Shown: in pieces, positions 40,992-54,394 of the stretch
Layout of the letters: each line of letters begins with the position of its first letter
How positions within the stretch are numbered: the first letter of the stretch is position 1
Source of the DNA: Paramacrobiotus metropolitanus
Lineage: Eukaryota; Tardigrada; Eutardigrada; Parachela; Macrobiotidae
Assembly (NCBI RefSeq): GCF_019649055.1
Contig: NW_026570311.1
Location: 1 to 64,000, forward strand
Direction of reading: 5' to 3'
Length of the DNA: 64,000 bases
Translations under genes and position numbers: made by a program
Notes under the pieces: generated by a model
Seen by the model: the letters and a program-made list of their open reading frames with translations, nothing else
Told to the model about the DNA's origin: nothing
Database searches by the model: none

Positions 40992-43900
40992 TCAAAGAAA
41001 ATTGAAAATAAAATTATTTCGGCTTCCTCCCTCCTTTGGCTTTCGCTTCCGCATGTTATATCGTGGTTGCGGGTTATTCGTATCGTCCGGTTGCCTTTCA
41101 TGGTCAAGGGCGTTATGTCCAAGCGGATTATTATCTTCCGGTAAATTTGGGTCATCGTTACTGAAAATAAAATCCTGACTATCGTCATTAGAAGAAAAAT
41201 TTAAAGGAAAATTGTCGTCTGCTGATTCTTTAGGCTTATTAGCCAAATAAATTATTTCATCAAACTCTTCCGTATCCGGGTTGATTCTTTCGTTGAACTT
41301 TCGCAGGCGGTCAACATGTACAGTATCAATCTTTTTTCGTCCATTGCGGTTTCTTATTTTATAGTTGACAGGAGAAGTTTGTTCGATGATTTCCCACGGT
41401 CCATGCCAATTCTTTAAAAGTTTCGTAGTTAATTTATTCTTACTGGTGATTGGCTGATCCATGTCGTTAAGAAGTTTAGGCGGTGTCCATAGTAAAACTA
41501 AATCTCCAGGTGAAAATTCTGTCTGAACATGTTGTTCGTTGTAACGCGGCGCATTCTTGTCGTGTGCTGAGTTGATACGAAGTTTGGCTAATTCTTGTGC
41601 TGATTTCAACCATTTATGTACTGTATCCACGTATTGCGGGATATTTTGAATTTCGTGTAATCCATCGTATTGCATTTGAAGGTCGAAGGAAAAACAGGTT
41701 GACGTCCGTATAGGAGTTCAAAAGGTGAAAATTTTGTAGTTTCGTTCTTTGATGTATTGATGCACCAAACTAATGAAGGTATAAAAGCATCCCAATCGCG
41801 GTGATTAGAGCTGACGTAATGAGAAATTGCAACGCTGATGGTACGGTTCATTCTTTCGGTTAATCCATTCGTCTGGGGATGATATGCTGTCGTAGTTGCG
41901 TGTTCTATGCCCAGGTAATTTAATAAATTATCCATTAGGGAGTTGACGAAGTGTTTCCCACGGTCGGAAAGGAGTCTTTTAGGTATTCCATGGCGGTAAA
42001 CTATAAAATCAATTAAAAAATGTGCGGCGTTCGAGGCGGTTGCGGAGCGGACAGCTTTCGCTTCAACCCATTTCGTTAGGTGGTCTATTGCCACGATGAG
42101 GTAGGCGTTTCCTTTAGAACTTGTTGTAAACGGTCCAAGATAGTCGATTCCAACGGTATTGAATGGTCCTGAAACTGGTAGAGGTTGTAAGTATCCAGAA
42201 GGTTTACTATTCGGCGACTTCGAAATCTGGCAGGACTTGCACGAAGTTACATATTGAAAACATCTTTAATGCAGTTTGTCCAATAATACTTTTGATGAAT
42301 TCTTTCGTAAGTACGGGAAACTCCAAAGTGTCCGGAGGTGTCGTGAGCGTTCTTGAGTACTGTCTGTTGTAGTGCGGCAGGTACAACCAGGAGAAAATTC
42401 ATTCTGTTGTCACGGAAAACAATACGATAAAGGATGTCGTTCTTGATTACAAAGTGCACTCTTTTCTGGCGGTAATTTAGTGTTGTCGTATCTCCACGGA
42501 GAGTGTCGATAATCTTTGAACAATACGAGTCTTGCTGTTGCATTAAGGCGATGTTAAAAGATTCTAGGAAAAATAAAGGTGTAGATAGCTGGTGTTCAGG
42601 TGGGACGTCTATTGCGTCATAAGGAAATCTTGACAAACAGTCGGCCATATTATTAACTTTTCCAGGTCTGTATCCAATTCGCATGTTGTAGGGGCGTAAT
42701 CTTAGGATCCATCGGGCTAGTCGTCCAGTTGGGTTTTCGCTTTCAGTAGTCCAGTTAAGGCGTTGTGATCCGTTATTATGTCGAAGGTCTTTCCAGGGTT
42801 TCCGACGTAAGGGTGAAAAATTTCTACGGCAAAACTACGGCGGCAAGCTCTTGTTCGGTCGTGGAATAGTTCTTTTCTGATGCGGTGAGGCTTCTTGAGG
42901 CATAGGCTATTGGCTGAACATTTCCGTTGTTGTCCACTTGGTTGAGTACTGCGCCAAGTCCTAGCATTGAGGCGTCTGTTTCCAAAATGAGATTCTTATT
43001 CGGGTCGAAGTGTGCCAGGAGAGGCTTGCTGACCAATTTCTTTTAAAGAGATTCAAAGGCAACTTGTTGTTCATCGGTCCACCGGAATGGTTGGTCTTTC
43101 TGAGTAAGGCGGTTCAAAGGATTGGCAATAAGGGAAAAATCTTTAATAAATTTCCGATAATGATTGGCAGCGCCCAGAAACGATCGCAGTGTCTTTAAGT
43201 CTGTCGGCACGGGAAACTTCTGTATAGTTGCTACTTTATTGGCATCAGGAGAAATTCCATCAGGTGTTACAGTATGTCCAAGGAAGTTGAGTTTATTGCA
43301 TCCAAAGTGGCATTTTGAGGGCTTGAGCATCAGGTTTGCGTCGAGAAATTTCATTAGAACTTTTCCAGGTGTTCCAGATGAGCTTCGAACGAAGGGCTGT
43401 ATACTTGAACATCGTCAAGGTAAACAATGACGAACTTGAACTTGAAATCTTTAAGTATGCTGTCCATTAGACGTGAGAATGTAGCCGGGGCATTACAGAG
43501 TCCAAACGGCATAACTTCGAATCTGTAAAGTCCTTCTGGTGTTAAAAAGGCTGTCTTGTCTTTCGAGTCTTCATGCATTTCAACTTGCAGGTATCCTGAA
43601 AGGAGATCCAGGCCGGTAAACCACTTTGATCCTTGTAGTACGTCTAAACAATCGTCAATTCTTGGAAGGGGATACAAATCTTTCTTCGTGATTGAATTAA
43701 TGGCACGGAAGTCGATACAGAGACGGAGCTCTTTATCCTTCTTCGGGACTAGAACAATGTTACACGCCCATTCGGAGTTGCATGGAGTTATTATCTTTTC
43801 TTCTATCCATTGTTTCACTTGCTTGTTGATGAATTCGCGTTGCCAAGGGGCATGGCGTCGTAAGGCTTGATGCACAGGGGGGGGTTTGATCCGGTGTCAA

Positions 43901-44748
43901 TAACGTGCTTGATTTTGTTGGTTCTTCCAACTTTCTTTTCTTTCGAGGGGGAATAGTGTACGGTACTTATAGAGTAATTGAAGCATCTGATGACGTTGGG
44001 ACTGGGACATATCTTTGCCGAAATTAAATTGATTAGAAAATTCTTCTATGGAAACGTCTTGTGATTCCGGAGAGCCATTTTGTAGCAAGTCTGTTGGGCT
44101 AATAAACTTTTCATCTTTAAATTCTGTATGTGGATCCACTTGTATATCTGTACGTGCACGTGCTGCCATGTTGGCAAGGCCGGGAACGGGAGCTGCAGAC
44201 TTATTCCGGCTTGTATCCAGTGTACGATGAACGTTCACGGCTGAACCGGCATTGTTGATGGAAGGTTGCGCGCTTAATGTCGATTCAGGGCCACGAAAGT
44301 TCAAGGTTGGACTAGGCAATATACTGTATGAAGTGGGTATGCGTACGCAGGCGACAGGAATTGATTCTTGATTCTCCGGGTTGACCAGCTGGCTATCTGC
44401 AAAACTTAATAGAAACGGTGTAGTAATTAAATAATCATTGCCCAATAATAAATCAAAAGGAAAATTATGTAGGATTGCTACAGTTAATTCGGCATTAAAT
44501 CCTAAAAGTTGAATGTCCATGCGGCATGCTTCTATTGGTTGCACTACTGTATTAGAGACAGTCCCAAGTGAAGGTCCATTATAAGTCATACGAGTAAATA
44601 AATACTTTGATGCAACACGATCACTAATTAAAGAAATACCAGACCCAGTGTCTATTATAGCGATGAGTGGCTCATTGTTAATGAAAAAGTTAAATGATAA
44701 TGCGCCTGTATAGAAATGACAGATAGGTATTAGTGACTTACGATCCAC
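40992..44748 (-). CDS. pol: retrotransposon pol: protease, RT, RNase H, integrase (frame breaks)
   Basis: Order on the minus strand: aspartic protease with IIDTGSG near 44660; reverse transcriptase with LCIDFRAIN, GLDLLSGY, MPFGLCNAPATF and VYLDDV (43354-43875); RNase H with LETDASMLGLGAVL (about 42990); integrase zinc finger with H-x-x-x-x-GHFG, then DHLTKWVEA, LLSDRGKHF and HPQTNGLTERMN (41606-42094). A C-terminal GPWEI domain ends at 40992. The frame shifts at about 43880 (inside a run of eight C), 43355, 43040, 42820-42700, 42240 and 41640. Given the identical LTRs, several of these could be sequencing indels. Confidence 0.92.
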
Positions 44749-44789
44749 AGCTTCGTGAGCCAGGGAAGCTGTGGTATTCAGTTTAAATA

Positions 44790-46240
44790 TTGCGGAGCCG
44801 GATGTGCATGAACAGTTGGCGGATGCAGCATACTGGCATACGACGGCTGGATATTTCTTTGGCCTTGATTATTTTTATTTCGTTGCCGGCATTCTTCAAT
44901 GGTGTGACTGGTACGCTTGCAGTAGTTGCAGAACTTTCGCATAGACGGTATCCGCTCAGTGTCAATCCTCAGTCAAACTCGCCTCTTTCCTCTAATGCCG
45001 AAACGACGGTTCATATATGGTCTGGATCCGCTCAGTGTCATCCTCTCAATCGCTCTTTCAATGGCAGTTAAACGATCGTCCATATTAGGATTGCTGTGAC
45101 GTGAATCAGCGCTGTTATTGAATAAGGCGGCAATGACAGGATTCTTCACACAGTCGGCAACTTCTCTCCCACTGCTTATTCTGGTATGCTTTCTCTCACT
45201 ACCTCTTTCAGCTTAATGAGGAATTCATTCGGCGTAGATGGCATATTGCTCACGAATCCTGACTTCAGCTGCGGTGGCAGCCCATCGAACAGCTTATTCA
45301 CGACTTCGCGTTCGGTCGGCGAGTCAGAAATAGAATTGAGGTATCGCATGACATTGGCGTAGTAGTCGTTTGGATTACCAGCGTACGTCAGCGAGCGCTT
45401 GGTGTCTTTAGCCAAGTCGTAGTCAAACAGCTGTTTGGCGAAGGCATCGCGTAGCAGTTTCTTCATTTCTGTCCATGTCCCTTCAGCAGGCAGCGTGTTG
45501 TATATGCGCAGGGCAGTTCCATTGAATGCACGGTACAGATTACCGATTGCGTCTTCATTAGTCCAGTCGTGCTGTTTAATGCAAATCTCGTACTTTAACA
45601 ACCAGTCTTCAAAATCTTCATCTTCTTTGTTTGCAAACTGCGGTAATTCTTTAGTTGGCACTTTCTTCTTATGCGTCTCAGAAATACCTTTAATGATGTC
45701 AGTTGCACCGGCACCGTTCTCTGCTAAACCGCGAATTTCATTCAGTTGTCGTTGTAAGTAGTCGGTTGCAGCCATTTGCGCACGGATGGCGTTTGCGTGG
45801 TTAACGAGCGTGTCCTCTTCTTTCGCCATTTTGTTGTTAAAATCCCGGTATCGCTTCGATAGTAATTCGAAAAACGATGTTTCTTGTGGTTGAATATAAG
45901 GTGGACTTTCTGGACGAGGCGGTGGGTCAGGTATTGGGTCGAAGAAGAGACGTGGATTATCTACTTCCTCTTTTTCGTTCTCTTCGTTCGCTTCGCGTGG
46001 CTGGAGGGCTTTGGCTGGGCGGTTTGCTCGTTCAAGGGCGGCGTACTGATCGTGAATTGGTATAGCTGGTAAATGGAGTCGAGAACGAGTGGATACCCCT
46101 GGGGGTTGTTGCGAGAAATCTGCTCGAAGAATCGTTCGATCTGGTGAGTCGTCACATTCGCTAGCGGATGATTCGTCGTTGGAGAAGTATTCTTCTTCCC
46201 GGAACTGGACTTCTTCTTCTGCGGCATTAGCGTGAGACAT
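44790..46240 (-). CDS. gag: retrotransposon gag with CCHC zinc knuckle
   Basis: Main frame 45176-46240 (354 codons): acidic N-terminus, proline-rich middle (PDPPPRPESPPY), then a capsid-like helical region with FEDWLLKYE and LFDGLPPQL. After a shift near 45180 and a stop near 44985, the nucleocapsid part appears with FCNYCKRTSHTIEECRQR, i.e. C-x2-C-x4-H-x4-C, about 44885-44945. Gag forms the retrotransposon particle and the knuckle binds its RNA. Confidence 0.88.
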
Positions 46241-46455
46241 TAGCTGCGTAGCGTACGTACCGGTTTACGACATAACAATCACTGGTGGAGAGGGTTGTAA
46301 GGTGTCCAAGTAATCCGAAAATACGTAAATAAATGATGGAAAGGTCACAAAAGTATCGCGGTATATAAAGATACTTTTTCAAAAAGAAAACAAAATTTGT
46401 CATGGGCACTCGTGTTAACTGAGTAAAACAGTCAACGGCCCTGGAGCCACCAAGT

Positions 46456-46666
46456 TGTTACGTGCTTATTTCGTAAAGGCGCGGATGTTACTGTGAGCTT
46501 TAATGATAGAATAAGCTGAAGGATACAAATGTCAGCCGGCGCTTTATAAGCCGAGCTGAGTTCCAAAACACATATAAATAGATTAGGGCAGGCGCAAGAA
46601 AGATACTTCTATGATACACATATAAGGAGATATTATTAATAGTTAAGCTAATGTATACTCGTAACA
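46456..46666 (-). repeat. 5' LTR of the retrotransposon
   Basis: Same 211 bp as the other LTR, followed by the duplicated target AGTC. A TATAAATAG motif inside on the plus strand is not in the coding orientation. Confidence 0.95.
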
Positions 46667-49511
46667 AGTCTTTGTTTTGCTTGCACCAGTAATTTTGATT
46701 TGGCCTTATAGACTGTACAAAGTTTAATGACATGACCGAGGACGAGGAACTGTTTTTTGTTGTTGTTTGCTTTCAAGCTTGCTAAGCGGAAATTATTCGC
46801 AATGCTGTTCAATATGATTACATGAATAACCCTATAAAGACGCAGTGTCGTAGACCTTGTTCATTTGGAAATGGTAATGTTCACAATAATGTTTGAGCCG
46901 GTAATGTTTTTAACTGCCCTCTAATCACAATATCAACAATATTATTCGTTGGCGGCAAGTGGGAGCAAAAGCTGGATAATAATGCTAGAAAGTAGAAGCA
47001 AAGAACGATGTCATAGAGTGGCCGGTATATTGAATTTGCAAAACCCAAATTAATCAAGGTGGCGCTAATCACATAAACGCAAACACGAGGTAATATAATA
47101 TTACTGTACGGTATATATGTAAATTGATACGCATTCAGGGCTGTGACATTTTACTACTACTATTTTAATCCGGAAATAACAGCGGACTAATGTGGGACAA
47201 AATGGTTAACATAGGGATAACAACAAAGAAACGTATTCTATTATTATTACAGTTCAGTATTACCGTATTTCCAGGGCCGCGTCTTTGCTCTCGTTGTTAC
47301 CATGATTCAGCATGAAAATCTCTTGTTTGCTATACGATAGGCATTAATTACATGTATAACTGAGCACATTAAAGTCATACCTCCGCCATTCATGTGACAA
47401 AAACTGTATTCATCCTCTCAAAAACCCAAACAGCAAAGCTAATAAATATGTGCGATATCTAACACTGTCCGTTCAAATACTTTTCCGGTAGTTGACTATA
47501 ACTATAGCTAAAAACATCTGTGATAGAAAAAAACACGTGCAATAGAAGTGGCCTCTTGAAGACTGCTCACAGTTTAAGGGGCAACAAATGCAAGCTTCGA
47601 TACTAAGTTAAAGTGTGGTGGTAAAACCAACAGGATAAGAAATGGTACATATGGTAAAAGCGGACTGAAACGTCTGAACACAACTATGAATATTTTTGCG
47701 TAACATTTATTCCAGCTACGTTTGTGTAATGAAGTGCCCGTAAAGATCGAGTGGGTAGCACAAAGAGCGTACGTTTCCGGAAGTACAGCAAAAAAAACCC
47801 GACCTCGCTGCCCTAGTAATGTTATCAACGGGCTGGTGTTTGCACCAAAACCAACAAACAAGCGGGAGTTACTGTAATGGCTACGACTTTGGTTTATTTA
47901 CAATAATAAACCATTTCTGCACTTTCACGGGTTCCCCGCCCGACATACCTGAAGGCGGAAGCACACTGTGTTTCCAGAAAAATCTCGCTGTACAAAGTGT
48001 TTTTAGTTTAGCCCTTCATCCTTATTATTCATTTCATAACTCCTGTGGCAGCATGCGGTGTTCTTTAAAGGTCGGTGCGCCTGGCTTGCAAGTTGTATGG
48101 GAGAAACATTCAGATGAATAGGTAAATTATGCAACGGCTTAAAATTAGTTAACAACCGATGCATGTAAACGCGTTTTAAAAATTAAGGCTTATTGTGGGT
48201 GAAACCGTTATTATGAAAAGCTAGAGTAGCACTGTATATGCTACTCGGCAGCCCCAATCCGCCTCGAGAATGCAGTGGTAAAAAATGAAGTAAAAAGATA
48301 GCAAGCGTCTTTCCATTAACCATTGGTAATGCAGCTTAAAATCCCAGTCTGGGAATGTTTTTCCTTTGCTGCCTCCAGCATTTCATTGGTGAAAACAGAT
48401 GACAAATTTTTAACGAACCTGTATATTGTTCACTTTGCCTAACCAAAGCAATATTTTGTTTTACAAAAACCCCATGTGATTATTTCTTTAATGATAATCG
48501 GGCTATGTTTTTAGCGGTTTCGAATGGAAATAAAAGTTGGGTTCTGCTGTACAGAATGTATGCAGGATTCTTGCCAACTGCGAGAGTTATTGTATCTACA
48601 GATTCTATATTCTATACACGGAGTACATTGTGTTCACAAATGACAGCGAAACTTGACGTGCTGTCATTTACTACCTCCAAACATCCGAACCGCATGTCAT
48701 TTGAGGCTTGATCAGCCGTTCAGCGGTTTCCGCTAACCGTGTCTGCTTATGTGGTACTTTTCGGGTCTACGCAGCTAACCATGATCAGCTTTATTTTTAA
48801 TGCCGCTGTAACGGCAGAAGGATGTTACGGTTTTCGGACAGAACGCACAGGAAAAAGCTAATTTAACTGGAATAAAATAGAAACTGCAGTGTAAGCCTAC
48901 GTGACCCAAAAGGTTTCGATTATTCCAAACGGTTTGAACAAAGCCGGTTGACGCATTCCACAACACACTAATAGCGCGTCTCTCCCTAGGGAATCTATGT
49001 TTTGATGGCGGATAAAACTCTTGTCTTTTATTTAACTGTTTGGAGAAACTTCTGGATACCCCGACATGTTGATTTGAATAGGATTCTTTATGCGCAGCTG
49101 GTTGTCCATGAGCAATTTATACGGTCGATTAACCTGGTCTTGTGGTACATCCCTTCCAAACAATTAAGCCGATCTTACGGCCCTGTCCGCCCACTTTTGT
49201 GTGACGGAATGTTTACCAAATTAAATTCCGCTTTACATTGCAGTTAGTATTTGAAAAATGTGGGTGCTGCAATTGCCGTAATGGGTCGTAAGAGCATCAA
49301 GAGGAGGATCAGTTAAGAGCAAAACTCGAATTAACGGAATCGCCTTTCTTGGGTTGTAGAAACATTTCTTGCTCTTTCACTGCTACGTAAAACACTTACA
49401 TGTAATTGTGTTATATTTATAAATGCATTCGTAAGGAAGTAGTTTGCTCGAGCCTGTATTTATGATATCCTGATGGGTACTGCCTTTTGAAACCGCTGCG
49501 AGATACGAAAA
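46667..49511. other. intergenic interval
   Basis: Begins with the second target-site copy and the original 3' end of the 39421 receptor gene (stop about 46685). Beyond this, no gene is supported up to the next receptor. Confidence 0.5.
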
Positions 49512-50590
49512 ATGAACAACACTTCGTTTGACATAATTACGACTGTAGTGAACGATACCACCTCATGGAATTTCGCAGCCGTTGGCCGTTGTACCTTATG
49601 TATCTTCCAGCTGCTTTTCAACATCACCATGTTATGCGTCTTCATCTTCCAACCAGGACTGCGGACATCTTTCACCGTCTACATCATGGCGCTGCTATCC
49701 TGTAATATTTTTTATTCCGCCGGCGAATATCCGCTGGAAATCCTGCGTCTCACCTATCCCCATTGGTGGATGTCGGAACGAGCTTGCAGTTACTTTTTAT
49801 ACCATATTTGGGTGTTCTGCAGTGTTCCCATGCATATGCACGTCTTAATCACAATCAATCGTTTGTGGGCGATGACCTTTCCGGTATCATATCGTCAAAA
49901 ACATTCTAATAAGATTGCTATACTGATATGTTTCAGTATGGTGACCTATGTGCATCTACTCTGCTTGCCCGTGTATTTGATGGATGAAATATATTACCGG
50001 CGTCCGGCGGAGAAATTTGGCTGCGCTTTGAATATTAAAGAGCAAAATTTGTACAGTGTCTTAGTAGAGCTCCTTGGTTATGATTTGCCGATTGCGTTTG
50101 TTGTGTGTTCTTATCCATTTCTCCTGTACAAACACGTTAAACGGACAAGAACGTTGGACACATCTTGGAAAGCTATTGCTGCGTCATCCAAAGCTCCAAC
50201 AGCAACGAATTTTCACGCAACCAAATCGGTAAGAAAACCACGTAATTTACACATTGAATTGGTTCTGATTTGCGTCGTCATTTTTTTTAGGGTACGTTTC
50301 GAAGCACCATGTCGAGTGTTTCGAAAAACAGGAAACATCATCGGAATTCGCCATCTTTCCTGCTCTTAACGCTCCTCACTGTTAGCATCTTGGTGTGCTG
50401 GACACCGGATCAGACCTACTGGACGATCGCATGTTTCACGACAATAACAGACATGCCGGTGCTGCGCAATTTTACCATGGTTTTATTTTCGATGCAAGCG
50501 GTACTCGATCCGATAATTTTTGCCATGTCTTTGACGGGTTTCCGTCTGTTTTTAGCCCGGATATGCCGATCTGTGTGTCGTATTAAATAG
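49512..50590 (+). CDS. orphan seven-helix receptor, family A, copy 3, intact
   Basis: Exon 1 49512-50228 and exon 2 50291-50590; donor TCG|GTAAGA, acceptor TTTTTTTTAG|GG, phase 0, intron 62 bp. N-terminus MNNTSFD with NNT and NDT glycosylation sites. Motifs match the paralogues: NRLWA, RRPAEKFGC in loop 2, CWTPDQTYW, LDPIIFAMSLTGFRLF. Frame intact in both exons. It ends VCRIK, which shows the length expected for copy 2 before the retrotransposon insertion. Ligand unknown. Confidence 0.9.
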
Positions 50591-51399
50591 TGATTTATGT
50601 TTTCGGTATAGCTTTCCTTACGGTGCAGGCATCAAAAAGCAGGCTGTTACGATCATTAATAACGCTTTTTGCTCTTAAACAATTAGGCTTCTTCGTTTGT
50701 AAAAATTGACCTCTCCATTCGATTGGTAATAAACTGTGCGAGAACTGGTAGCTCGTTCGGCCTTTCACATGAGTTTGGTAATATCGTAAATGCCGGTCTC
50801 CTGGGTTTACACAGAGCAGAGAAGCGCAGTCCATTACCTATTGAAAACACTTTCAAAAGAAGTATATTAATTTGTTTAAGTAAGCGATGCAGCGTTCAGT
50901 GTCGCCTTCTTGACATTTCCGTTTCGGAGCCTACAATTCTGAATTCAGTACAGAAACGAGCACTGAGAATAATCTCCAGTCCCACATCACAGTAGCAACT
51001 CGTTCCTCAGCGGATGTTTTTGTAAAAACACTGTTTCCGGCCTAATTGCCATTAAAGTCTCATTTTTAAATACTATGCAGCTTATTTACAACGACTGGGC
51101 AAAAGGAGAATGTTTCCGCATGTTTCAAAATTTGCGCTATCGAAAAATCGAGACTGCCTTGCCGGAACAGAAGTTGCAATGGTGCAAAGTTGTAAGGTTG
51201 CAGGTCAATCGGGACCTTAACGGGAATTAAGTAACGAAAGACACGCATGAAGCCTTTTTTTGAATCGTTAAGCAGATTGTTAGCTCCGACTCCGGGACCG
51301 TTTTCTACTGACGAATGCGGCAGTTACAACAGGACGTCGTTCTGAAACGCAAAAAATACTACCTGTAGAAGTATGTATGTAGTATCTGCCCCGCGAAAA
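50591..51399. other. intergenic interval between receptor and Kelch genes
   Basis: No gene supported. A short SVQKRALRII string at about 50950 resembles non-LTR element tails but is too short to call. Confidence 0.4.
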
Positions 51400-53967
51400 T
51401 TACAACGATGTCTTACTGTCGTTAATTTCCATAACTGCAGCTGCGCATCCCTTATGGCTAGTGTACCGCGATCCATACGACGTATCCTTTGTTTCCCAGG
51501 TGTCCGATGCAAAATCGTAAACCTGCAGCCCGGTAACGGCGTCCATGACGCAAATTTTGTCATTCACAAGAAAGGCAGCGCCATTCTTGTGCGGCTGCGG
51601 CTTATCACCTAAACACATCAGTATTAGAACAATCTCATCCGGCAAAACGACCCGGCATGAAAACTTGTGTATTTCTACAAAACCGCTCGAGTAAGTTTCG
51701 CGCGCTTCATAAAATTAAAAGGTAATCAACTTAATTTGCTAAGCGGATGGGTTTCCCGCTTATCGGTGCTGTACCTAATCGGATCCATTCGCAAGTGCTC
51801 GCATTGAACGTTTCGTTTGAGTAAGTTGAACGTTTCGTTTGAGTAAGTTTCGCGTGCTTCATAAAATTAAAAGGTAATCAACTTAATTTGCTAAGCGGAT
51901 GGGTTTCCCGCTTATCGGTGCTGTACCTAATCGGATCCATTCGCAAGTGCTCGCATTGAACGTTTCTACGCGACAAGGTGTGTCTTCGCCTCCTAAACCA
52001 CATACAAACAAACCATAACATATAGCGCTAATAAACCACATTTCCGCAATTAATGAAAGATAAGCCATAATGATGCTTATGTTTCTCTAAATCGATGTGC
52101 TCCAGGTTTTTTTTCTGTTCTCTCAGTCTACGAAGACGCCAGCCAATACCCACCGATAATGTAAATGAGACCATCAGGCCCAACACATGCCGAGCAGCCA
52201 TAACGTCTCTCCGGCATCTTACCCACTTCGCGCCATTCGTTGCGCTCCGGGTCGAAACACAGAACAGAGCATAGACCTTTGACTTTCTCCCGATCTTTCC
52301 ACAAAGCGCCTCCAAACGCGTATAAATTATCTCCGCACGCCACCAGGCCAAAACTGTGCATCGCCACCGGCAAACTGGCCACGTAGCGCCATGCATTCGC
52401 GGCTGGTTCGTAGCACTCCACGGTGGCCAAATCTTGCGTATCGGACACACGGCCACCGACAGCGTAGATGCGATTATCCAGTGCAGCCAGGGCGAATCGT
52501 TCACGCACAGTCTGCATACTGGCGACCTTTACCCATCTTTTGCCGGTACCCAGTTTGTAGAATGGATCATAGCGGTGCACATCCGCGGTAGTACAATAGC
52601 AAGAACTATTATGATGTGAGCGACCGCCGCACACAAATAACGAGTTATCTTCCGTAACGACGGCACCGCAGTCGCTCACGTGATAGGGAAAAGACGTTGA
52701 ATGTTCCCGCGCTTTGTGGATATCGGGATCGAGAGGACATAAAAACGCTACCGTGTCCAAAATTCGTGGATGTCGGAAGTAATTCTCCCCGCCGATGCAT
52801 ACGACTACCTTCTTTGTTTCTACAATAATAAAGCATTTACTGTTAATTGAATCCCAGTACAACAGCAGATGTTTTAACCGTATGATGCTCGTGACTGGCG
52901 CTGCAAATTTTGGATATAGCGGTTCGCCATAATTTCCGTTAACGAGCAATCTACGCCAAGGCCAGTCTCCAGTAGAGGCTTTATAGATCGATAGCGCTCT
53001 AGATTCTTCTGGCTGAGAAATGGCCACCGAACGAATTGCAGGATTTCCGTTTGGTGGGCGCCTCGTTCCGCAGTTTTATGGTCTAACCAGCGCATCACGA
53101 CGTCAAAGACCACATTCTCATTGGGCACAATTAGTTCGTCGGAACTTAGAAGCTTCATAATCTACAGATATGTATAATATTATAGCATTCAGTAAACCAT
53201 TTGTGAAAAAATTAGGTATTCAAAGATAACTAATGGGCTACTTACGTTACTTCATCAGAATACTTTTCAGACCGTATTCGTTTATGTACTCTGTATTTCT
53301 CTAGCCAACACACACCAGGTCTTTTTGCAGCTGAAGAAAATCGCTTTTCTGCGATAGCTCACAAAAGTGCTGATCAGCAAACATTCGAGCTTTTTTGACT
53401 ATTTTGGCGTGCTTTTGGCTTGTCCGGTCAGGAAAGCGGAGGACTGTTAGGCAGTTCATTTCATCCATGTTTTGGTCAAAAAAATCCCAACATGCATCCA
53501 CAGCGGAGTCCATTTCTAGCAGGCGGGCCGCTTCAAGAAGCGTGATAACGTTATGACGGCTGATTTCGATCTCCGCGCCGTACGCGTACATTATCAAACT
53601 GCGTATATAAGCATTCTGCTAACGGCGGGTGTAGCTTAACAGTGGAAAAAGCTTAAAAGCATTACAATTTTGCTTACTCGTAAAGTGTTCTTTTGGAGAC
53701 CGTGCCTAGCCGAATTTCTTGCTGTGCAGAATTTTTCCAACCCAACAACAGCTTTCGCCGGATATAGCCACTGCACGCACTCAGAACAGCGCTATGGCCA
53801 TCATATCCACGTACTGAATCGTAGCCTCTTACGATGACATCGCAAAACGTTCCACTACGACGAAAATCCCGTAGACTCCCAAAAACCGGCTCCGAACTAA
53901 TACGGACCCGGCTGCGTAGTTCCGGTTCGTATTCAGCTTTGACTGGGCAAATTGCGTCAGCGTCCAT
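51400..53967 (-). CDS. BTB-BACK-Kelch protein A
   Basis: Six exons: 53678-53967, 53316-53598, 52879-53161, 52154-52819, 51927-51992, 51400-51608. The BTB domain spans exons 1-2 (FCDVIVRGYD, LSACSGYIRR, LLEAARLLEMD), BACK exons 2-3 (WPFLSQKNLERY) and Kelch blades exons 4-6 (CIGGE, VCGGRSHH, AVGGRVSD, AFGG, IIGG). Such proteins are Cullin-3 ubiquitin ligase adaptors: BTB binds Cul3 and Kelch binds the substrate. A part copy of exon 5 lies in the intron after it (51689-51815). Tandem paralogue of the next gene with the same exon plan. Confidence 0.92.
51689..51992. repeat. short tandem duplication spanning Kelch exon 5
   Basis: A block of about 130 bp starting GAGTAAGTTTCGCG is present at 51689 and again at 51841, differing by one base. 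An additional 22-bp GAACGTTTCGTTTGAGTAAGTT repeat lies at the junction. The left copy holds a partial exon 5 that lacks its acceptor. Confidence 0.9.
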
Positions 53968-54394
53968 GATTGCTGCAGATTTGCTACGTTACAGTATTTA
54001 CTGTTCATCTTAATGTTAACTAAGGCTAAGCCACCATGTTGCAGTTTTGAGCAATTGCATGTACTGAAGAACGGGTGTCAGTGCAAGTAAAAGCGGTTGT
54101 AAGTGCTGTACTGTTCCAAAATCAGTCTTTATCCGATTTCCACATGAATAGGCGCTGTTATTGGTACCTGTGTTATCATTTTCAGGTTTATCAACCACCA
54201 TTAACTGTAGGCACTTTAAATTTTCGATACAAGAACAACATGTGTGATAAACGCAGTCAAAAACGTAATTGGCGTAATTCATTCAGTACTAAACCATGTT
54301 GTTCGTAATCGTACGTGTTCTGGTATTACACTACATACCGTATTAGTTGTTCCTCCGTTACCAGTAAAATACAAATTAATGTCGTTGTCTTCTT

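Larger units (their letters stand above)
40715..46666 (-). mobile_element. Ty3/gypsy-type LTR retrotransposon
   Basis: Two 211-bp LTRs, TGTTAC...GTAACA, look identical base for base. They are flanked by AGTC on both sides (40711-40714 and 46667-46670), a 4-bp target duplication. Coding is on the minus strand: gag, then protease, reverse transcriptase, RNase H and integrase in the gypsy order. A primer-binding-like TGGTGGCTCC follows the 5' LTR and a purine tract (AAGAAGGGAAG) precedes the 3' LTR. No envelope gene. Identical LTRs mean recent insertion. Confidence 0.95.

Noticed and set aside
50723-50995. Possible non-LTR retrotransposon tail (SVQKRALRII)
   Set aside because: Only about ten residues resemble the family and nothing else in the reading frame does.
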